From: Streptomyces sp. 135
GTDB lineage: Bacteria; Actinomycetota; Actinomycetes; Streptomycetales; Streptomycetaceae
DNA: 64,000 bases
NCBI RefSeq assembly: GCF_020026305.1
Contig: NZ_CP075691.1
Location: 3,286,001 to 3,350,000 of the forward strand
Direction of reading: 5' to 3'
In this document: positions 8,293-16,937 of the stretch, piece by piece
Layout: every line of letters starts with the position of its first letter
How positions within the stretch are numbered: the first letter of the stretch is position 1
The notes under the pieces: generated by a model
Databases searched by the model: none
What the model was told of the DNA's origin: nothing
The model's input: the letters and a program-made list of their open reading frames with translations, nothing else
Program-made: the position numbers and the translations under genes

Positions 8293-8545
8293 GGACCACA
8301 TGATCCCGCATCTTCGCGGTGCGCGGGGAGGTAATGGCCGTACGTGAGCCGGTGCAGTTCAGGGCGCATGAGAGCGACCGGAGCGCACGGCGGGGGGCGG
8401 TGACCCGGAGTGTCCGGTTCCGTACGGTTCGTGTTGTGGCGAACTCATGACCTGTTTTGCGTGCCCTTGGCCTTACGGAAGGGGGGTACACGGCCATTAC
8501 GCTTGCCCCTTGTTCCCCCGTCCATCCAATCGGAACGCGAGATTC

Positions 8546-9895
8546 ATGACCGTCACCGGCATTGACGATGTACTGCTTGTCCACGGCGGAACCCCGCTGG
8601 AGGGCGAGATCCGTGTCCGCGGCGCGAAGAACCTCGTGCCCAAGGCCATGGTTGCCGCGCTGCTCGGCAGCGCTCCGAGCCGGCTGCGCAATGTCCCGGA
8701 CATTCGCGACGTGCGTGTCGTACGCGGCCTGCTCCAGCTGCACGGCGTGACGGTCCGCCCCGGCGAGGAGCCGGGCGAGCTCATCCTGGACCCGTCGCAC
8801 GTCGAGAGCGCCAACGTCGCCGACATCGACGCCCACGCCGGCTCGTCGCGGATTCCGATCCTCTTCTGCGGTCCGCTCCTGCACCGCCTCGGGCACGCCT
8901 TCATCCCCGGCCTCGGCGGCTGTGACATCGGCGGCCGGCCGATCGACTTCCACTTCGAGGTGCTCCGCCAGTTCGGCGCCACCATCGAGAAGCGCGAGGG
9001 CGGCCAGTACCTGGAGGCCCCGCAGCGGCTGCGCGGCACCAAGATCCGCCTGCCGTACCCGTCCGTGGGCGCCACCGAGCAGGTCCTGCTCACCGCCGTC
9101 CTCGCGGAGGGTGTGACCGAGCTCTCCAACGCCGCGGTCGAGCCGGAGATCGAGGACCTGATCTGCGTCCTGCAGAAAATGGGCGCGATCATCGCCATGG
9201 ACACCGACCGGACCATACGGATCACCGGTGTCGACAGCCTCGGCGGCTACAACCACCACGCCCTCTCGGACCGCCTGGAGGCCGCCTCCTGGGCTTCCGC
9301 GGCCCTGGCGACCGAAGGCAACGTCTACGTCCGCGGCGCCCAGCAGCGCTCGATGATGACGTTCCTGAACACCTACCGGAAGGTGGGCGGTGCCTTCGAG
9401 ATCGACGACGAGGGCATCCGCTTCTGGCACCCGGGCGGCTCGCTCAACGCGATCGCCCTGGAGACGGACGTGCACCCCGGCTTCCAGACCGACTGGCAGC
9501 AGCCGCTCGTCGTCGCCCTGACGCAGGCCGCGGGCCTGTCCATCGTCCACGAGACGGTCTACGAGTCGCGGCTCGGCTTCACCTCCGCGCTCAACCAGAT
9601 GGGCGCGCACATCCAGCTCTACCGCGAGTGCCTCGGCGGCTCCGACTGCCGCTTCGGCCAGCGCAACTTCCTGCACTCCGCGGTCGTGAGCGGCCCCACG
9701 AAGCTCCAGGGCGCCGATCTGGTCATCCCCGACCTGCGCGGCGGCTTCTCGTACCTGATCGCCGCTCTCGCGGCCCAGGGCACCTCCCGCGTCCACGGCA
9801 TCGACCTGATCAACCGCGGCTACGAGAACTTCATGGACAAGCTCCAGGAGCTCGGCGCGAAGGTCGAGCTGCCGAACGGCAGGACGGCGCTGTAA
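8546..9895 (+). CDS. murA: UDP-N-acetylglucosamine 1-carboxyvinyltransferase (MurA)
   Basis: 449 residues. First committed step of peptidoglycan synthesis: transfers enolpyruvate from PEP to UDP-GlcNAc in the cytoplasm. The PEP-contact motif RGAKNLVPKAM is at about 25-35. The fosfomycin-target loop GLGGCDIGGRP places the PEP-binding Cys at 126. The EPSP-synthase-like inverse alpha/beta barrel continues through RGGFSYLIAALAAQG. The open frame extends 33 codons upstream, but MTVTGIDDVLLVHGG is the conserved N-terminus. The ~250 bp before it (8293-8545) holds no gene and must contain the murA promoter and that of the divergent yqgE. It is followed by a perfect bidirectional terminator shared with HU. 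Confidence 0.96.
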   Translation: MTVTGIDDVLLVHGGTPLEGEIRVRGAKNLVPKAMVAALLGSAPSRLRNVPDIRDVRVVRGLLQLHGVTVRPGEEPGELILDPSHVESANVADIDAHAGSSRIPILFCGPLLHRLGHAFIPGLGGCDIGGRPIDFHFEVLRQFGATIEKREGGQYLEAPQRLRGTKIRLPYPSVGATEQVLLTAVLAEGVTELSNAAVEPEIEDLICVLQKMGAIIAMDTDRTIRITGVDSLGGYNHHALSDRLEAASWASAALATEGNVYVRGAQQRSMMTFLNTYRKVGGAFEIDDEGIRFWHPGGSLNAIALETDVHPGFQTDWQQPLVVALTQAAGLSIVHETVYESRLGFTSALNQMGAHIQLYRECLGGSDCRFGQRNFLHSAVVSGPTKLQGADLVIPDLRGGFSYLIAALAAQGTSRVHGIDLINRGYENFMDKLQELGAKVELPNGRTAL

Positions 9896-9920
9896 CGGCC
9901 CTCAGCGCGTCAGCGCATGG

Positions 9921-9957
9921 GAAAGGGGCGGTCACCCGGTGGGTGACCGCCCCTTTC
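9921..9957. terminator. Bidirectional terminator between murA and HU
   Basis: A perfect 17-bp stem (arms 9921-9937 and 9941-9957, starting GAAAGGGGCGG and ending CCGCCCCTTTC) with a 3-nt loop. Because the arms end in AAA/TTT, both strands present a stem followed by T residues. It separates the convergent murA and HU genes. Confidence 0.93.
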
Positions 9958-9969
9958 AGCTGCTCAGGG

Positions 9970-10251
9970 TTACTTCCCCTTGGCCGCTTCCTTCAGCTTG
10001 GAACCAGCCGAAACCTTGACGCTGTAACCGGCCGGGATGTTGATCGGCTCGCCGGTCTGCGGGTTACGGGCGGTGCGAGCGGCACGGTGGGTGCGCTCGA
10101 AGGTCAGGAAGCCGGGGATGGTGACCTTCTCGTCGCCCTTGGCAACGATCTCGCCGACGGTCTCGGCGAACGCGGCCAGCACGGCGTCGGCGTCCTTGCG
10201 GGTCACCTCGGCGCGGTCGGCCAGCGCGGCCACCAGCTCACTGCGGTTCAT
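9970..10251 (-). CDS. hup: HU-family nucleoid protein (HupA type)
   Basis: 93 residues, the size of the short HU of streptomycetes (the longer HupS type carries a Lys-rich tail, absent here). The sequence shows the HU fold: MNRSELVAALADRAEVTRKDA, then GFLTFERTHRAARTARNPQTG, where the Pro in RNPQTG at the arm tip intercalates into bent DNA. It dimerises, bends and compacts DNA. The 232 bp between its start and the malic-enzyme gene (10252-10483) hold no gene and should contain the promoter. It ends in the shared terminator. Confidence 0.96.
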   Translation of the reverse strand: MNRSELVAALADRAEVTRKDADAVLAAFAETVGEIVAKGDEKVTIPGFLTFERTHRAARTARNPQTGEPINIPAGYSVKVSAGSKLKEAAKGK

Positions 10252-10483
10252 GTTTGTACTCCCGTGTTCTTTTGCCGTTGAGGCGTGATCGAAGCCGATG
10301 CTGCCAGGGTCCTCGGACAGTCCCCGGACCCGGGTCTTACGTCAGACCCTCGCGCCCGATTACGCATCCTGCCCCCACCTGCGGCGGGAAAGCCAATCCG
10401 GCACCCTCCGAAGGGCCGCAGAGCCCATGGTCCGCCACCCTAAAGGGGCGTTTGCGGCCCCACAGCCCGCGACGCGCCGAGGG

Positions 10484-11917
10484 TCAGGCGGACGTGGGAC
10501 CCGTCACAGTGGTCCCCGCGGCCTTGGCGGCGGTGCGCACGGCACCGGCCACGGCACCCGCGACCTTGTCGTTGAAGACGCTCGGAATGATGTAGTTCCG
10601 GTTCAGCTCGTCCTCGGCGACGACGTCGGCGAGGGCGCCCGCGGCGGCCAGCATCATCTCCGTGTTGACCGTACGCGACTGGGCGTCGAGCAGGCCGCGG
10701 AAGACGCCGGGGAAGACCAGGACGTTGTTGATCTGGTTCGGGAAGTCCGAGCGGCCGGTGGCCACGACCTCCGCCGTCTGGCGGGCGATCGCGGGGTCGA
10801 CCTCGGGGTCCGGGTTCGCGAGCGCGAACACGATGGCGCCGTCGGCCATGGCCGCGACGTCGTCGCCGTTCAGCACGTTCGGGGCCGAGACGCCGATGAA
10901 CACGTCGGCGCCGACCACGGCCTCCTTGAGCGTGCCCGTGAGGCCCTCGGGGTTGGTGTTGTCGGCGATCCAGCGCAGCGGCGAGTCGACGTCGTGGGAG
11001 ACCAGGTCCTCGCGGTCGGCGTGCACGACGCCGTGGATGTCGGCCACCACGGCGTTCTTGACGCCCGCGGCGAGCAGCAGCTTGAGGATGGCCGTGCCGG
11101 CCGCGCCGGCGCCGGACATGACCACGCGCACGTCGCCGATTCCCTTGCCCACTACACGCAGCGCGTTGGTGAGGGCGGCGAGGACGACGATCGCGGTGCC
11201 GTGCTGGTCGTCGTGGAAGACGGGGATGTCGAGGGCCTCACGCAGCCGGGCCTCGATCTCGAAGCAGCGGGGCGCGGAGATGTCCTCCAGGTTGATGCCC
11301 GCGAAGCCGGGGGCGATCGCCTTGACGATCTCGACGATGGCGTCGGTGTCCTGGGTGTCCAGGCACAGCGGCCAGGCGTCGATGCCGGCGAAGCGCTTGA
11401 AGAGGGCCGCCTTGCCCTCCATGACCGGCAGCGCGGCCTTCGGGCCGATGTTGCCGAGGCCGAGGACGGCCGATCCGTCCGTTACGACCGCAACGGAGTT
11501 GCGCTTGATGGTCAGGCGGCGCGCGTCCTCGGGGTTCTCGGCGATCGCCATGCAGACCCGGGCGACACCCGGGGTGTAGATCATGGAGAGGTCGTCACGG
11601 TTCCTGATGGGGTGCTTGGACGCCATCTCGATCTTGCCGCCGAGGTGCATCAGGAACGTACGGTCGGAGACCTTGCCGAGGGTCACGCCCTCGATGGTGC
11701 GCAGCTGCTCGACGATCTCGTCGGCGTGCGTGGTGGAGGACGCCGCGATCGTCACGTCGATCCGCAGCATCTCGTGGCCGGAGGCCGTGACGTCGAGGCC
11801 GGTGACCGAGCCCCCGGATGACTCGACGGCCGTGGTGAGCTGGGAGACCGCGGTTCCGCTCGCGGGCACCTCCAGCCGGACCGTCATCGAGTAGGAGACG
11901 CTGGGCGCCGTTGCCAT
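10484..11917 (-). CDS. NAD-type malic enzyme with N-terminal ACT-like domain
   Basis: 477 residues. Oxidative decarboxylation of malate to pyruvate, linking the TCA cycle to pyruvate and lipid precursors. Residues 1-80 form an ACT-like regulatory domain. The malic domain follows (IYTPGVARVCMAIAE, then VVTDGSAVLGLGNIGPKA, with FHDDQHGTA for metal and substrate). A Rossmann domain carries VMSGAGAAGTAILKLLL. From memory the S. coelicolor orthologue prefers NAD over NADP; the sequence alone does not prove this. The 175 bp upstream (11918-12092) hold its promoter and two perfect short palindromes, CACCGGCCGGTG (12017-12028) and GGAAAC-TT-GTTTCC (12051-12064). Confidence 0.94.
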   Translation of the reverse strand: MATAPSVSYSMTVRLEVPASGTAVSQLTTAVESSGGSVTGLDVTASGHEMLRIDVTIAASSTTHADEIVEQLRTIEGVTLGKVSDRTFLMHLGGKIEMASKHPIRNRDDLSMIYTPGVARVCMAIAENPEDARRLTIKRNSVAVVTDGSAVLGLGNIGPKAALPVMEGKAALFKRFAGIDAWPLCLDTQDTDAIVEIVKAIAPGFAGINLEDISAPRCFEIEARLREALDIPVFHDDQHGTAIVVLAALTNALRVVGKGIGDVRVVMSGAGAAGTAILKLLLAAGVKNAVVADIHGVVHADREDLVSHDVDSPLRWIADNTNPEGLTGTLKEAVVGADVFIGVSAPNVLNGDDVAAMADGAIVFALANPDPEVDPAIARQTAEVVATGRSDFPNQINNVLVFPGVFRGLLDAQSRTVNTEMMLAAAGALADVVAEDELNRNYIIPSVFNDKVAGAVAGAVRTAAKAAGTTVTGPTSA

Positions 11918-12016
11918 GGCCGACTTCCTCTGCTTTCACCTTGTAGCTCTTGCCGTCCGATGGTCGCACCTACCGCCGGGTACGTGGTAGCCGCCCCGGA
12001 TTGAGAACGTTTTGTT

Positions 12017-12064
12017 CACCGGCCGGTGCATCGCGCCGTGGTGCGCTTTCGGAAACTTGTTTCC
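12017..12064. promoter_or_regulatory. Two palindromes in the malic-enzyme upstream region
   Basis: CACCGGCCGGTG at 12017-12028 is a perfect 12-mer. GGAAAC-TT-GTTTCC at 12051-12064 has two 6-bp arms around TT. Both lie 100-150 nt upstream of the malic-enzyme ATG and before the terminator at 12093, so they are positioned as operators rather than as terminators (too short, no T tract). Function is inferred only. Confidence 0.35.
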
Positions 12065-12084
12065 ACCATACGAGAAGTTGAGGG

Positions 12085-12240
12085 AAACAGAAAGAGGCCC
12101 ACGTCACTTGGTGACGTGGGCCTCTCTCATCCGTTCATGACACCGACCCGCCATGCTCGCCTCGCGGCAAGTGGTCGCTCGTAGCGACGAAGGTTGGGCC
12201 CGGGGGCTTGGATCGAGCCGGTGCCACATCCAAGGTAACA
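12085..12240 (-). ncRNA. Candidate small RNA ending in a strong terminator
   Basis: Between the helicase stop (12298) and the terminator at 12093-12125 lie about 170 nt with no open frame but with structure on the minus strand. A CTTGGAT...ATCCAAG stem encloses a 14-nt loop, followed by a C/G run (CCCCCGGGCCC). Next come a GTCGCT-ACG-AGCGAC hairpin and finally the 15-bp terminator stem with a T-rich tail. A TTGCCT / TACCTT pair 16 nt apart just upstream resembles a sigma-70-type promoter. This would give an RNA of roughly 140 nt. The alternative is simply the 3' untranslated region of the helicase mRNA. I vaguely recall small RNAs reported near this locus in S. coelicolor but cannot confirm it. 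Confidence 0.4.
12093..12125 (-). terminator. Strong intrinsic terminator between the helicase and malic-enzyme genes
   Basis: Perfect 15-bp stem, AGAGGCCCACGTCAC paired with its complement around a 3-nt loop. On the minus strand it is followed by TTCTGTTTCCC. It ends transcription from the helicase gene or from the small RNA proposed at 12085-12240. Confidence 0.9.
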
Positions 12241-12297
12241 AAGGATCCCCGTAAGGCAATTCCCGTCCCGGTAACTGCCGTGCGGAGCACGGCGCGG

Positions 12298-14661
12298 CTA
12301 ATCGCGGAGCAGGTCCGGCACGCCGTCCGCGTCCGGGTCGTCCCGCTCGCCCGACAGGACCGTGAGCTGCTGCGTCGCGCGCGTCAGCGCCACGTACAGG
12401 ACCCGCAGGCCCGCCGGGGACTCGTCGGCGATCTCCGCGGGCGAGACGACGACCGTCGCGTCGTACTCCAGGCCCTTGGCCTCCAGGCTGCCGAGCGCCA
12501 CCACGCGGTCGCCGAGCCCGGCGAGCCAGCGGGCCGCCTGGTCGCGGCGGTTCATCGCGACGACCACGCCGACCGTGCCGCTCACCCGCTCCAGGAGCAG
12601 GGCCGCCTCCTCGCGCACCGACGCGCCGAGGTCACCGTCGCGCACGACGCCGAAGCGGGGCTCCACGCCGGTCGAGCGGACCGCCGAGGGCGAGTGGGCG
12701 CCCGGCATCGCGAGGGCCAGGACCCTCGCGGCCACCTCGGCGATCTCGGCGGGGTTGCGGTAGTTGACGGTGAGCGTGAAGCGGCGGCGGGGGCGCGAGC
12801 CGAGCGCCTCGTCGCGGGCCTCGGCCGCCTCGTCCGGGTCGGACCACGAGGACTGCGCCGGGTCGCCGACGACCGTCCACGTGGCGTGCCGGCCGCGGCG
12901 GCCCACCATGCGCCACTGCATGGGGGTGAGATCCTGCGCCTCGTCGACGATCACGTGGGCGTACTCGGTGCGTTCCGCCGCCAGGCGTTCGGCGCGCTCG
13001 CGCTGGGACTCCTCGCGCTGCGGCATCAGCTCTTCCAGGCCCGTGAGCAGGTCGAGGGGGTCGAGCTCCTTCTTCTTGCGGGGCCGGTGCGGCGTGCCGA
13101 GGATCGCCTGGAGCTCGTCGAGCAGCGCCACGTCGTGCACGGACAGGGCGTCCCGCTTGAGGGACCGGGCGACCTTGCGGATCTCGCCGGGGTTCAGGGC
13201 GCGGCGCGCCCAGCGGGCCAGGCGCCGCTCGTCGCCCATCGCGGCGAGGACCGCGCGGGGGGTCAGCTCCGGCCACCAGGCGTCGAGGAAGCGGATGAAG
13301 TCGTCCTCGGACGTGATGTCGTCGTCGAAGGAGGAGCGCAGCTCGGCGGCGAGTTCCGGGTCGGAGTGGCGGCCCGCGGCCCCGGACTGCGACCACAGGG
13401 CGTCCAGGAGGAGCTTCCTCGCGCGCGGGCGCAGGAGATTGACGGGGGCGGTCCCGCCGAGGGCATTGCGGCGGATGCGGTTCAGCTGCTCGGCGTCCAG
13501 TTCGAGGCGGCGGCCGAAGGCGACGACGCGCAGCCGGGTGGGGGCGCCCTGGGACTGCTCGGGCTGCGGCTCCGGATCGTCGCCGAAGGTCAGCTGCTCG
13601 TCGCGGGGCGCCTTGGGCTGCCTGCCCTGTACGCCCTCCAGTGCGCCCCGCGCCGCCTTGCGCAGCACGCCGAGCATCCGCGAGGAGCCCTTGACGCGGG
13701 CCACCGCCGGGGAGTCGTAGACCGTGGCCTCGACGCCGTCGACCAGGGAGCCGACCGCGCGGATCGCCACCTGGCCCTCCTCGCCGAGGGAGGGCAGGAC
13801 GCCCTCGGTGTAGGCGACCAGGAGCGGGGTCGGGGAGACGATGAGGATGCCGCCCGCGTAACGGCGGCGGTCCTGGTAGAGGAGGTAGGCGGCGCGGTGC
13901 AGGGCCACCGCCGTCTTGCCGGTGCCGGGGCCGCCCTCCACGTACGTCACGGAGGCGGCGGGCGCGCGGATCACCATGTCCTGCTCGGCCTGGATGGACG
14001 CCACGATGTCGCGCATGGTGTGGCTGCGGGCCTGGCCGAGCGCGGCCATCAGCGCGCCGTCCCCGATCACCGGCAGCTTCTCGCCGCGCAGATACGCGGT
14101 GATCTCCGGGCGCATCAGGTCGTCCTCCACGCCGAGGACCTTGCGGCCCTTGGAGCGGATGACGCGGCGGCGTACGACACGGCCCGGGTCGACCGGGGTC
14201 GAGCGGTAGAAGGGGGCGGCGGCGGGCGCACGCCAGTCGATGACGAGCGGGGAGTAGTCCGCGTCGAGTACGCCGATGCGCCCGATGTGCAGCGTCTCCG
14301 CGATCTCGGCCGTGTTGTCGTCCGTGATCGCGCCTTCGGCGGGCTCCACGGCCGTGTACGCGCCGTCGGGGCCCTTCTTGCCGTCCTTGCCCTGGAGCAG
14401 GTCGATGCGGCCGAACAGGAAGTCCTCGAACTCGTTGTTGAGCCGGTTGAGATGGACACCTGCGCGGAAGACCTGGGCGTCGCGCTCGGCGAGCGCGCCC
14501 GGCGTACCGACCTGGGAGCGCTTCGCGGCGTCGTTCATCAGGAACTCGGCCTCGTGGATCTTCTCCTCGAGACGTCGGTAGACCTGGTCGAGATGGTCCT
14601 GTTCGACACTGATCTCGCGGTCGCGTGTGCCTGACGGCATCACTGCGTTGGCGTCGGCCAC
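12298..14661 (-). CDS. HelD-like superfamily 1 helicase (RNA-polymerase-associated UvrD/Rep-type ATPase)
   Basis: 787 residues from a GTG preceded by AAAGGGG at a good distance; an upstream GTG (14709) lacks a ribosome site. Order of features: N-terminal helical region (about 15-75) that in HelD inserts into the RNA polymerase secondary channel; Walker A GGPGTGKTAVALHRAAYLLY; motif II VDEAQDLTPMQW; motif III VGDPAQSSW; C-terminal motif V/VI LYVALTRATQQL. HelD proteins dissociate stalled RNA polymerase from nucleic acids, and some streptomycete versions (HelR) displace rifamycins. I do not see a rifamycin-associated palindrome upstream, so a housekeeping recycling role is more likely. Fully intact frame. 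Confidence 0.85.
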   Translation of the reverse strand: MADANAVMPSGTRDREISVEQDHLDQVYRRLEEKIHEAEFLMNDAAKRSQVGTPGALAERDAQVFRAGVHLNRLNNEFEDFLFGRIDLLQGKDGKKGPDGAYTAVEPAEGAITDDNTAEIAETLHIGRIGVLDADYSPLVIDWRAPAAAPFYRSTPVDPGRVVRRRVIRSKGRKVLGVEDDLMRPEITAYLRGEKLPVIGDGALMAALGQARSHTMRDIVASIQAEQDMVIRAPAASVTYVEGGPGTGKTAVALHRAAYLLYQDRRRYAGGILIVSPTPLLVAYTEGVLPSLGEEGQVAIRAVGSLVDGVEATVYDSPAVARVKGSSRMLGVLRKAARGALEGVQGRQPKAPRDEQLTFGDDPEPQPEQSQGAPTRLRVVAFGRRLELDAEQLNRIRRNALGGTAPVNLLRPRARKLLLDALWSQSGAAGRHSDPELAAELRSSFDDDITSEDDFIRFLDAWWPELTPRAVLAAMGDERRLARWARRALNPGEIRKVARSLKRDALSVHDVALLDELQAILGTPHRPRKKKELDPLDLLTGLEELMPQREESQRERAERLAAERTEYAHVIVDEAQDLTPMQWRMVGRRGRHATWTVVGDPAQSSWSDPDEAAEARDEALGSRPRRRFTLTVNYRNPAEIAEVAARVLALAMPGAHSPSAVRSTGVEPRFGVVRDGDLGASVREEAALLLERVSGTVGVVVAMNRRDQAARWLAGLGDRVVALGSLEAKGLEYDATVVVSPAEIADESPAGLRVLYVALTRATQQLTVLSGERDDPDADGVPDLLRD

Positions 14662-14748
14662 CGAGGCCCCTTTCGAGCGTGCTGCTGCCCCTGTTGAGCA
14701 GCCGTCCACCGTACGCGAAAGGGACCGCGCTTGTGCACCTGGCCGCGC

Positions 14749-15548
14749 CTACACGTCGACCTCGACCAGGCGCTCGCCGTCGAACGTCGTCACCTCGAAG
14801 TGGTCGATGTCGTTGCGGTCCATGGCGGCGCCCCCGTGGACGTACAGCGGACCGCGCGCCCACTTGTCCGGACTGTCCTTGATGCCGTAGCCCCACTTGG
14901 GCACCGACCAGCTGGTGACCGTCTCCTTGGTGCCGTCCTTGCCGACGGCGACGAGGGAGCACTTGAGCGGTCCCTTGACGTTCTTCAGCTCCAGGACCGC
15001 GTGGGTGCCCCAGGCCTTCTTCTCCGTGCCGACCGTGGCGCTGACCTTGGTCGAGGGGTCGGTGGCCGCCTTCTTCTCGTCCATGTGGTGGAAGAAGGCG
15101 TCCTCGGCGGGGCTGGTGGGGTGCGGGTCCGCGGCGAGGTTCTTCGGGCCGCTGCCGTCGTCGCCGGTCACCGCGAGGACGGTGAGGGGGCCGCCGACGA
15201 TCAGCGCGACGGCGGCCGCGACGAGGAAGAGGCCGCGCCTGCGCCGCCGCTCGCGCGTGCGCGACACCTCGCCGAGGAGGCGGTCGGCGAGGCGCGGGCC
15301 GGGCGCGCGGCGAGCCGTTCGCCGATCTCCGGTGCGCCGCGCCCGCCCGGGAGGCCGGCGAGCGCCGCCAGCATCGGCTCCACGGCGGAGAAGTCCTCCA
15401 ACTGCCGCGCGCAGGGCTCGCAGTCCGCGAGGTGCGCCTCGAACCACGCGCTCTCGGCCTCGTCCAGGACGCCGAGGGCGTAGGCGCCGACGGCCTCGTG
15501 GACGGTGTCGTCCCGCCACGCGCCGTGGTGGTCGTAGGACCCGGTCAT
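14749..15548 (-). CDS. Anti-sigma factor with zf-HC2 domain and one membrane helix (frameshifted in this sequence)
   Basis: The ATG at 15546-15548 overlaps the sigma-gene stop (ATGA). The first frame gives MTGSYDHHGAWRDDTVHEAV, then the zinc anti-sigma signature H-x3-C-x2-C in EAHLADCEPCARQLEDF, down to GERLAARP. The rest is in another frame: PRLADRLLGEVSRTRERRRRR, a membrane helix (LFLVAAAVALIVGGPLTVLAV) and a ~160-residue extracytoplasmic domain ending DGERLVEVDV. Adding one G in CCCGGCCC near 15300 restores a continuous protein of ~266 residues. It should hold the neighbouring ECF sigma factor at the membrane until a signal arrives. A sequencing error is more likely than a true mutation, given similar slips elsewhere in the window. 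Confidence 0.8.
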
Positions 15549-16120
15549 GCCTTCACCCCCCGCTCCTCCAGTGCGAGCTTCATCGAGCGAAGCGCGTAGA
15601 AGACCCGTGAGCGGACCGTGCCGCTGGGAATGCCCAGCGTCGCGGCCGCCTCGTTGACCGTACGCCCTTTGAAGTACGTCTCGACAAGTACCTCCCGGTG
15701 CGCGGGAGTCAGGTCCTCCAGGGCGTCGGAGAGCGTCATCAGCCACAGTGCCTTGTCGATCTCGTCCTCCGCGGGGATGACCTCCAGCGGCGACGGGTCG
15801 ACCTCCTGCGGCCGGGCCTGCCGGCTGCGGTGGCCGTCGATGACGATGCGCCGGGCGACCGTCACCAGCCAGGGGCGTACCGAACCGGTCGCCCGGTTGA
15901 GCTGTCCGGCGTTCTTCCAGGCACGGATGAGCGTCTCCTGCACCACGTCCTCGGCGCGCTGCCGGTCCCCCGCGACCAGCCGCAGCACGTACGCGAGCAG
16001 CGGTCCCGCGTGCTCGCGGTAGAGCGCGCGCATCAACTCCTCGTCCGGCCCCGGCGGGCGCCCGAGACGGTGCCGGGGCGGCCGCGGTCGTTCATCGGCC
16101 ACAGCGGAATCCTTGCGCAC
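15545..16120 (-). CDS. ECF (group 4) RNA polymerase sigma factor
   Basis: 191 residues. Region 2 spans roughly 30-95 (ALYREHAGPLLAYVLRLVAG, then AEDVVQETLIRAWKNAG) and region 4 about 130-185 (LTPAHREVLVETYFKGRTVN, then GIPSGTVRSRVFYALRSMK). It recruits RNA polymerase to promoters responding to an extracytoplasmic signal. The next gene is its zinc-binding membrane anti-sigma factor, coupled by ATGA. Start: GTG at 16118-16120 with GGAGG 5 nt upstream; an internal GTG 6 codons later with AAGGA before it is also plausible. Target promoters are not evident in the window. Confidence 0.92.
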   Translation of the reverse strand: MRKDSAVADERPRPPRHRLGRPPGPDEELMRALYREHAGPLLAYVLRLVAGDRQRAEDVVQETLIRAWKNAGQLNRATGSVRPWLVTVARRIVIDGHRSRQARPQEVDPSPLEVIPAEDEIDKALWLMTLSDALEDLTPAHREVLVETYFKGRTVNEAAATLGIPSGTVRSRVFYALRSMKLALEERGVKA

Positions 16121-16223
16121 GTCTGCCTCCGGTGTCCGCGCTTCGGGCGGGTCGGGTGGGTCTCATGCCGGAGGTACGTACGCGAAGCCCCAGGTGTTCA
16201 ACGCCGCACGGCTCGGCTCCGGT

Positions 16224-16811
16224 TCACGCCCGGGCGAGCGCCGCCCTGCGGCGGTGGCGGGCCACCCGTTCGCGGTTGCCGCAGACCTCGCTGGAGCACC
16301 AGCGGCGGCGGTGGCCGCGGGAGGTGTCGAGGTAGACGATGGGGCAGGTGTCGCCCTCGCACTGGCGCAGCAGGGCGCGGGCCACGGGGTCGGTGAGCAG
16401 GTCGACGGCGTCCCTGGCGACGCCGGCGAGCAGTGCCGCGCAGGCCGGGTCGTCGCGCAGGACGCGGGCCAGGGAGCCGTCGGCGGTGCGCACCGCGCGG
16501 GGGGCGGGGGGCGCGGCCGCGGCCAGCGCGTTGACGTGCTCCAGGGCGTTGTCGGCGGGCCGCTTCTCGATTTCGCCGAGTACCAACTCAGCGACGTGAG
16601 CCCGCAGTTCGCGAAACGCGGTGAGCCAGCCCTGGTCCGCGCCGGGCAGCGGGGCGCCCGGCGGGACGAGACCGGCACCCGCGAGCCAGGCACGCAGCCT
16701 GCGTACGGAGTCGAGCCGTTCCACGGGGTGGTTCGTCGCCACGAGGTCCAGACAGCTCCGCCCGGAGTCGAATCGCAGCTCGTACGGGGCCGGGGCCATG
16801 CCCAACGCCAT
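16224..16811 (-). CDS. CGNR zinc-finger protein (ABATE domain), putative DNA-binding regulator
   Basis: 195 residues. An N-terminal ABATE-like domain (ELRFDSGRSCLDLVATNHP) probably senses a stress or ligand. A C-terminal CGNR zinc finger (CEGDTCPIVYLDTSRGHRRR then WCSSEVCGNRERVARHR) has four Cys for zinc and the family-naming CGNR. Length is typical. It lies upstream of the sigma factor with a 103-bp gap, so co-transcription is possible but unproven. The 126 bp on its other side (16812-16937) hold its promoter. The start at 16811 has AGG close by; an ATG four codons later is an alternative. Confidence 0.85.
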   Translation of the reverse strand: MALGMAPAPYELRFDSGRSCLDLVATNHPVERLDSVRRLRAWLAGAGLVPPGAPLPGADQGWLTAFRELRAHVAELVLGEIEKRPADNALEHVNALAAAAPPAPRAVRTADGSLARVLRDDPACAALLAGVARDAVDLLTDPVARALLRQCEGDTCPIVYLDTSRGHRRRWCSSEVCGNRERVARHRRRAALARA

Positions 16812-16937
16812 GCGCCTGTCACCGCCTTGGGGGTACCGGTGAGTGAATGCCGTCGCCTACCCCCTACAGTGCACGCCGCCCGGCGGGTCCGGAACCCCTC
16901 CCACCGGCACACGTCCGACGAGCCGTCAGATCCGCTG

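Noticed and set aside
14710..14748. Rifamycin-associated element upstream of the HelD-like gene
   Set aside because: No GGGGCTTGC-type dyad occurs in the short gap to the next gene or near the start codon.
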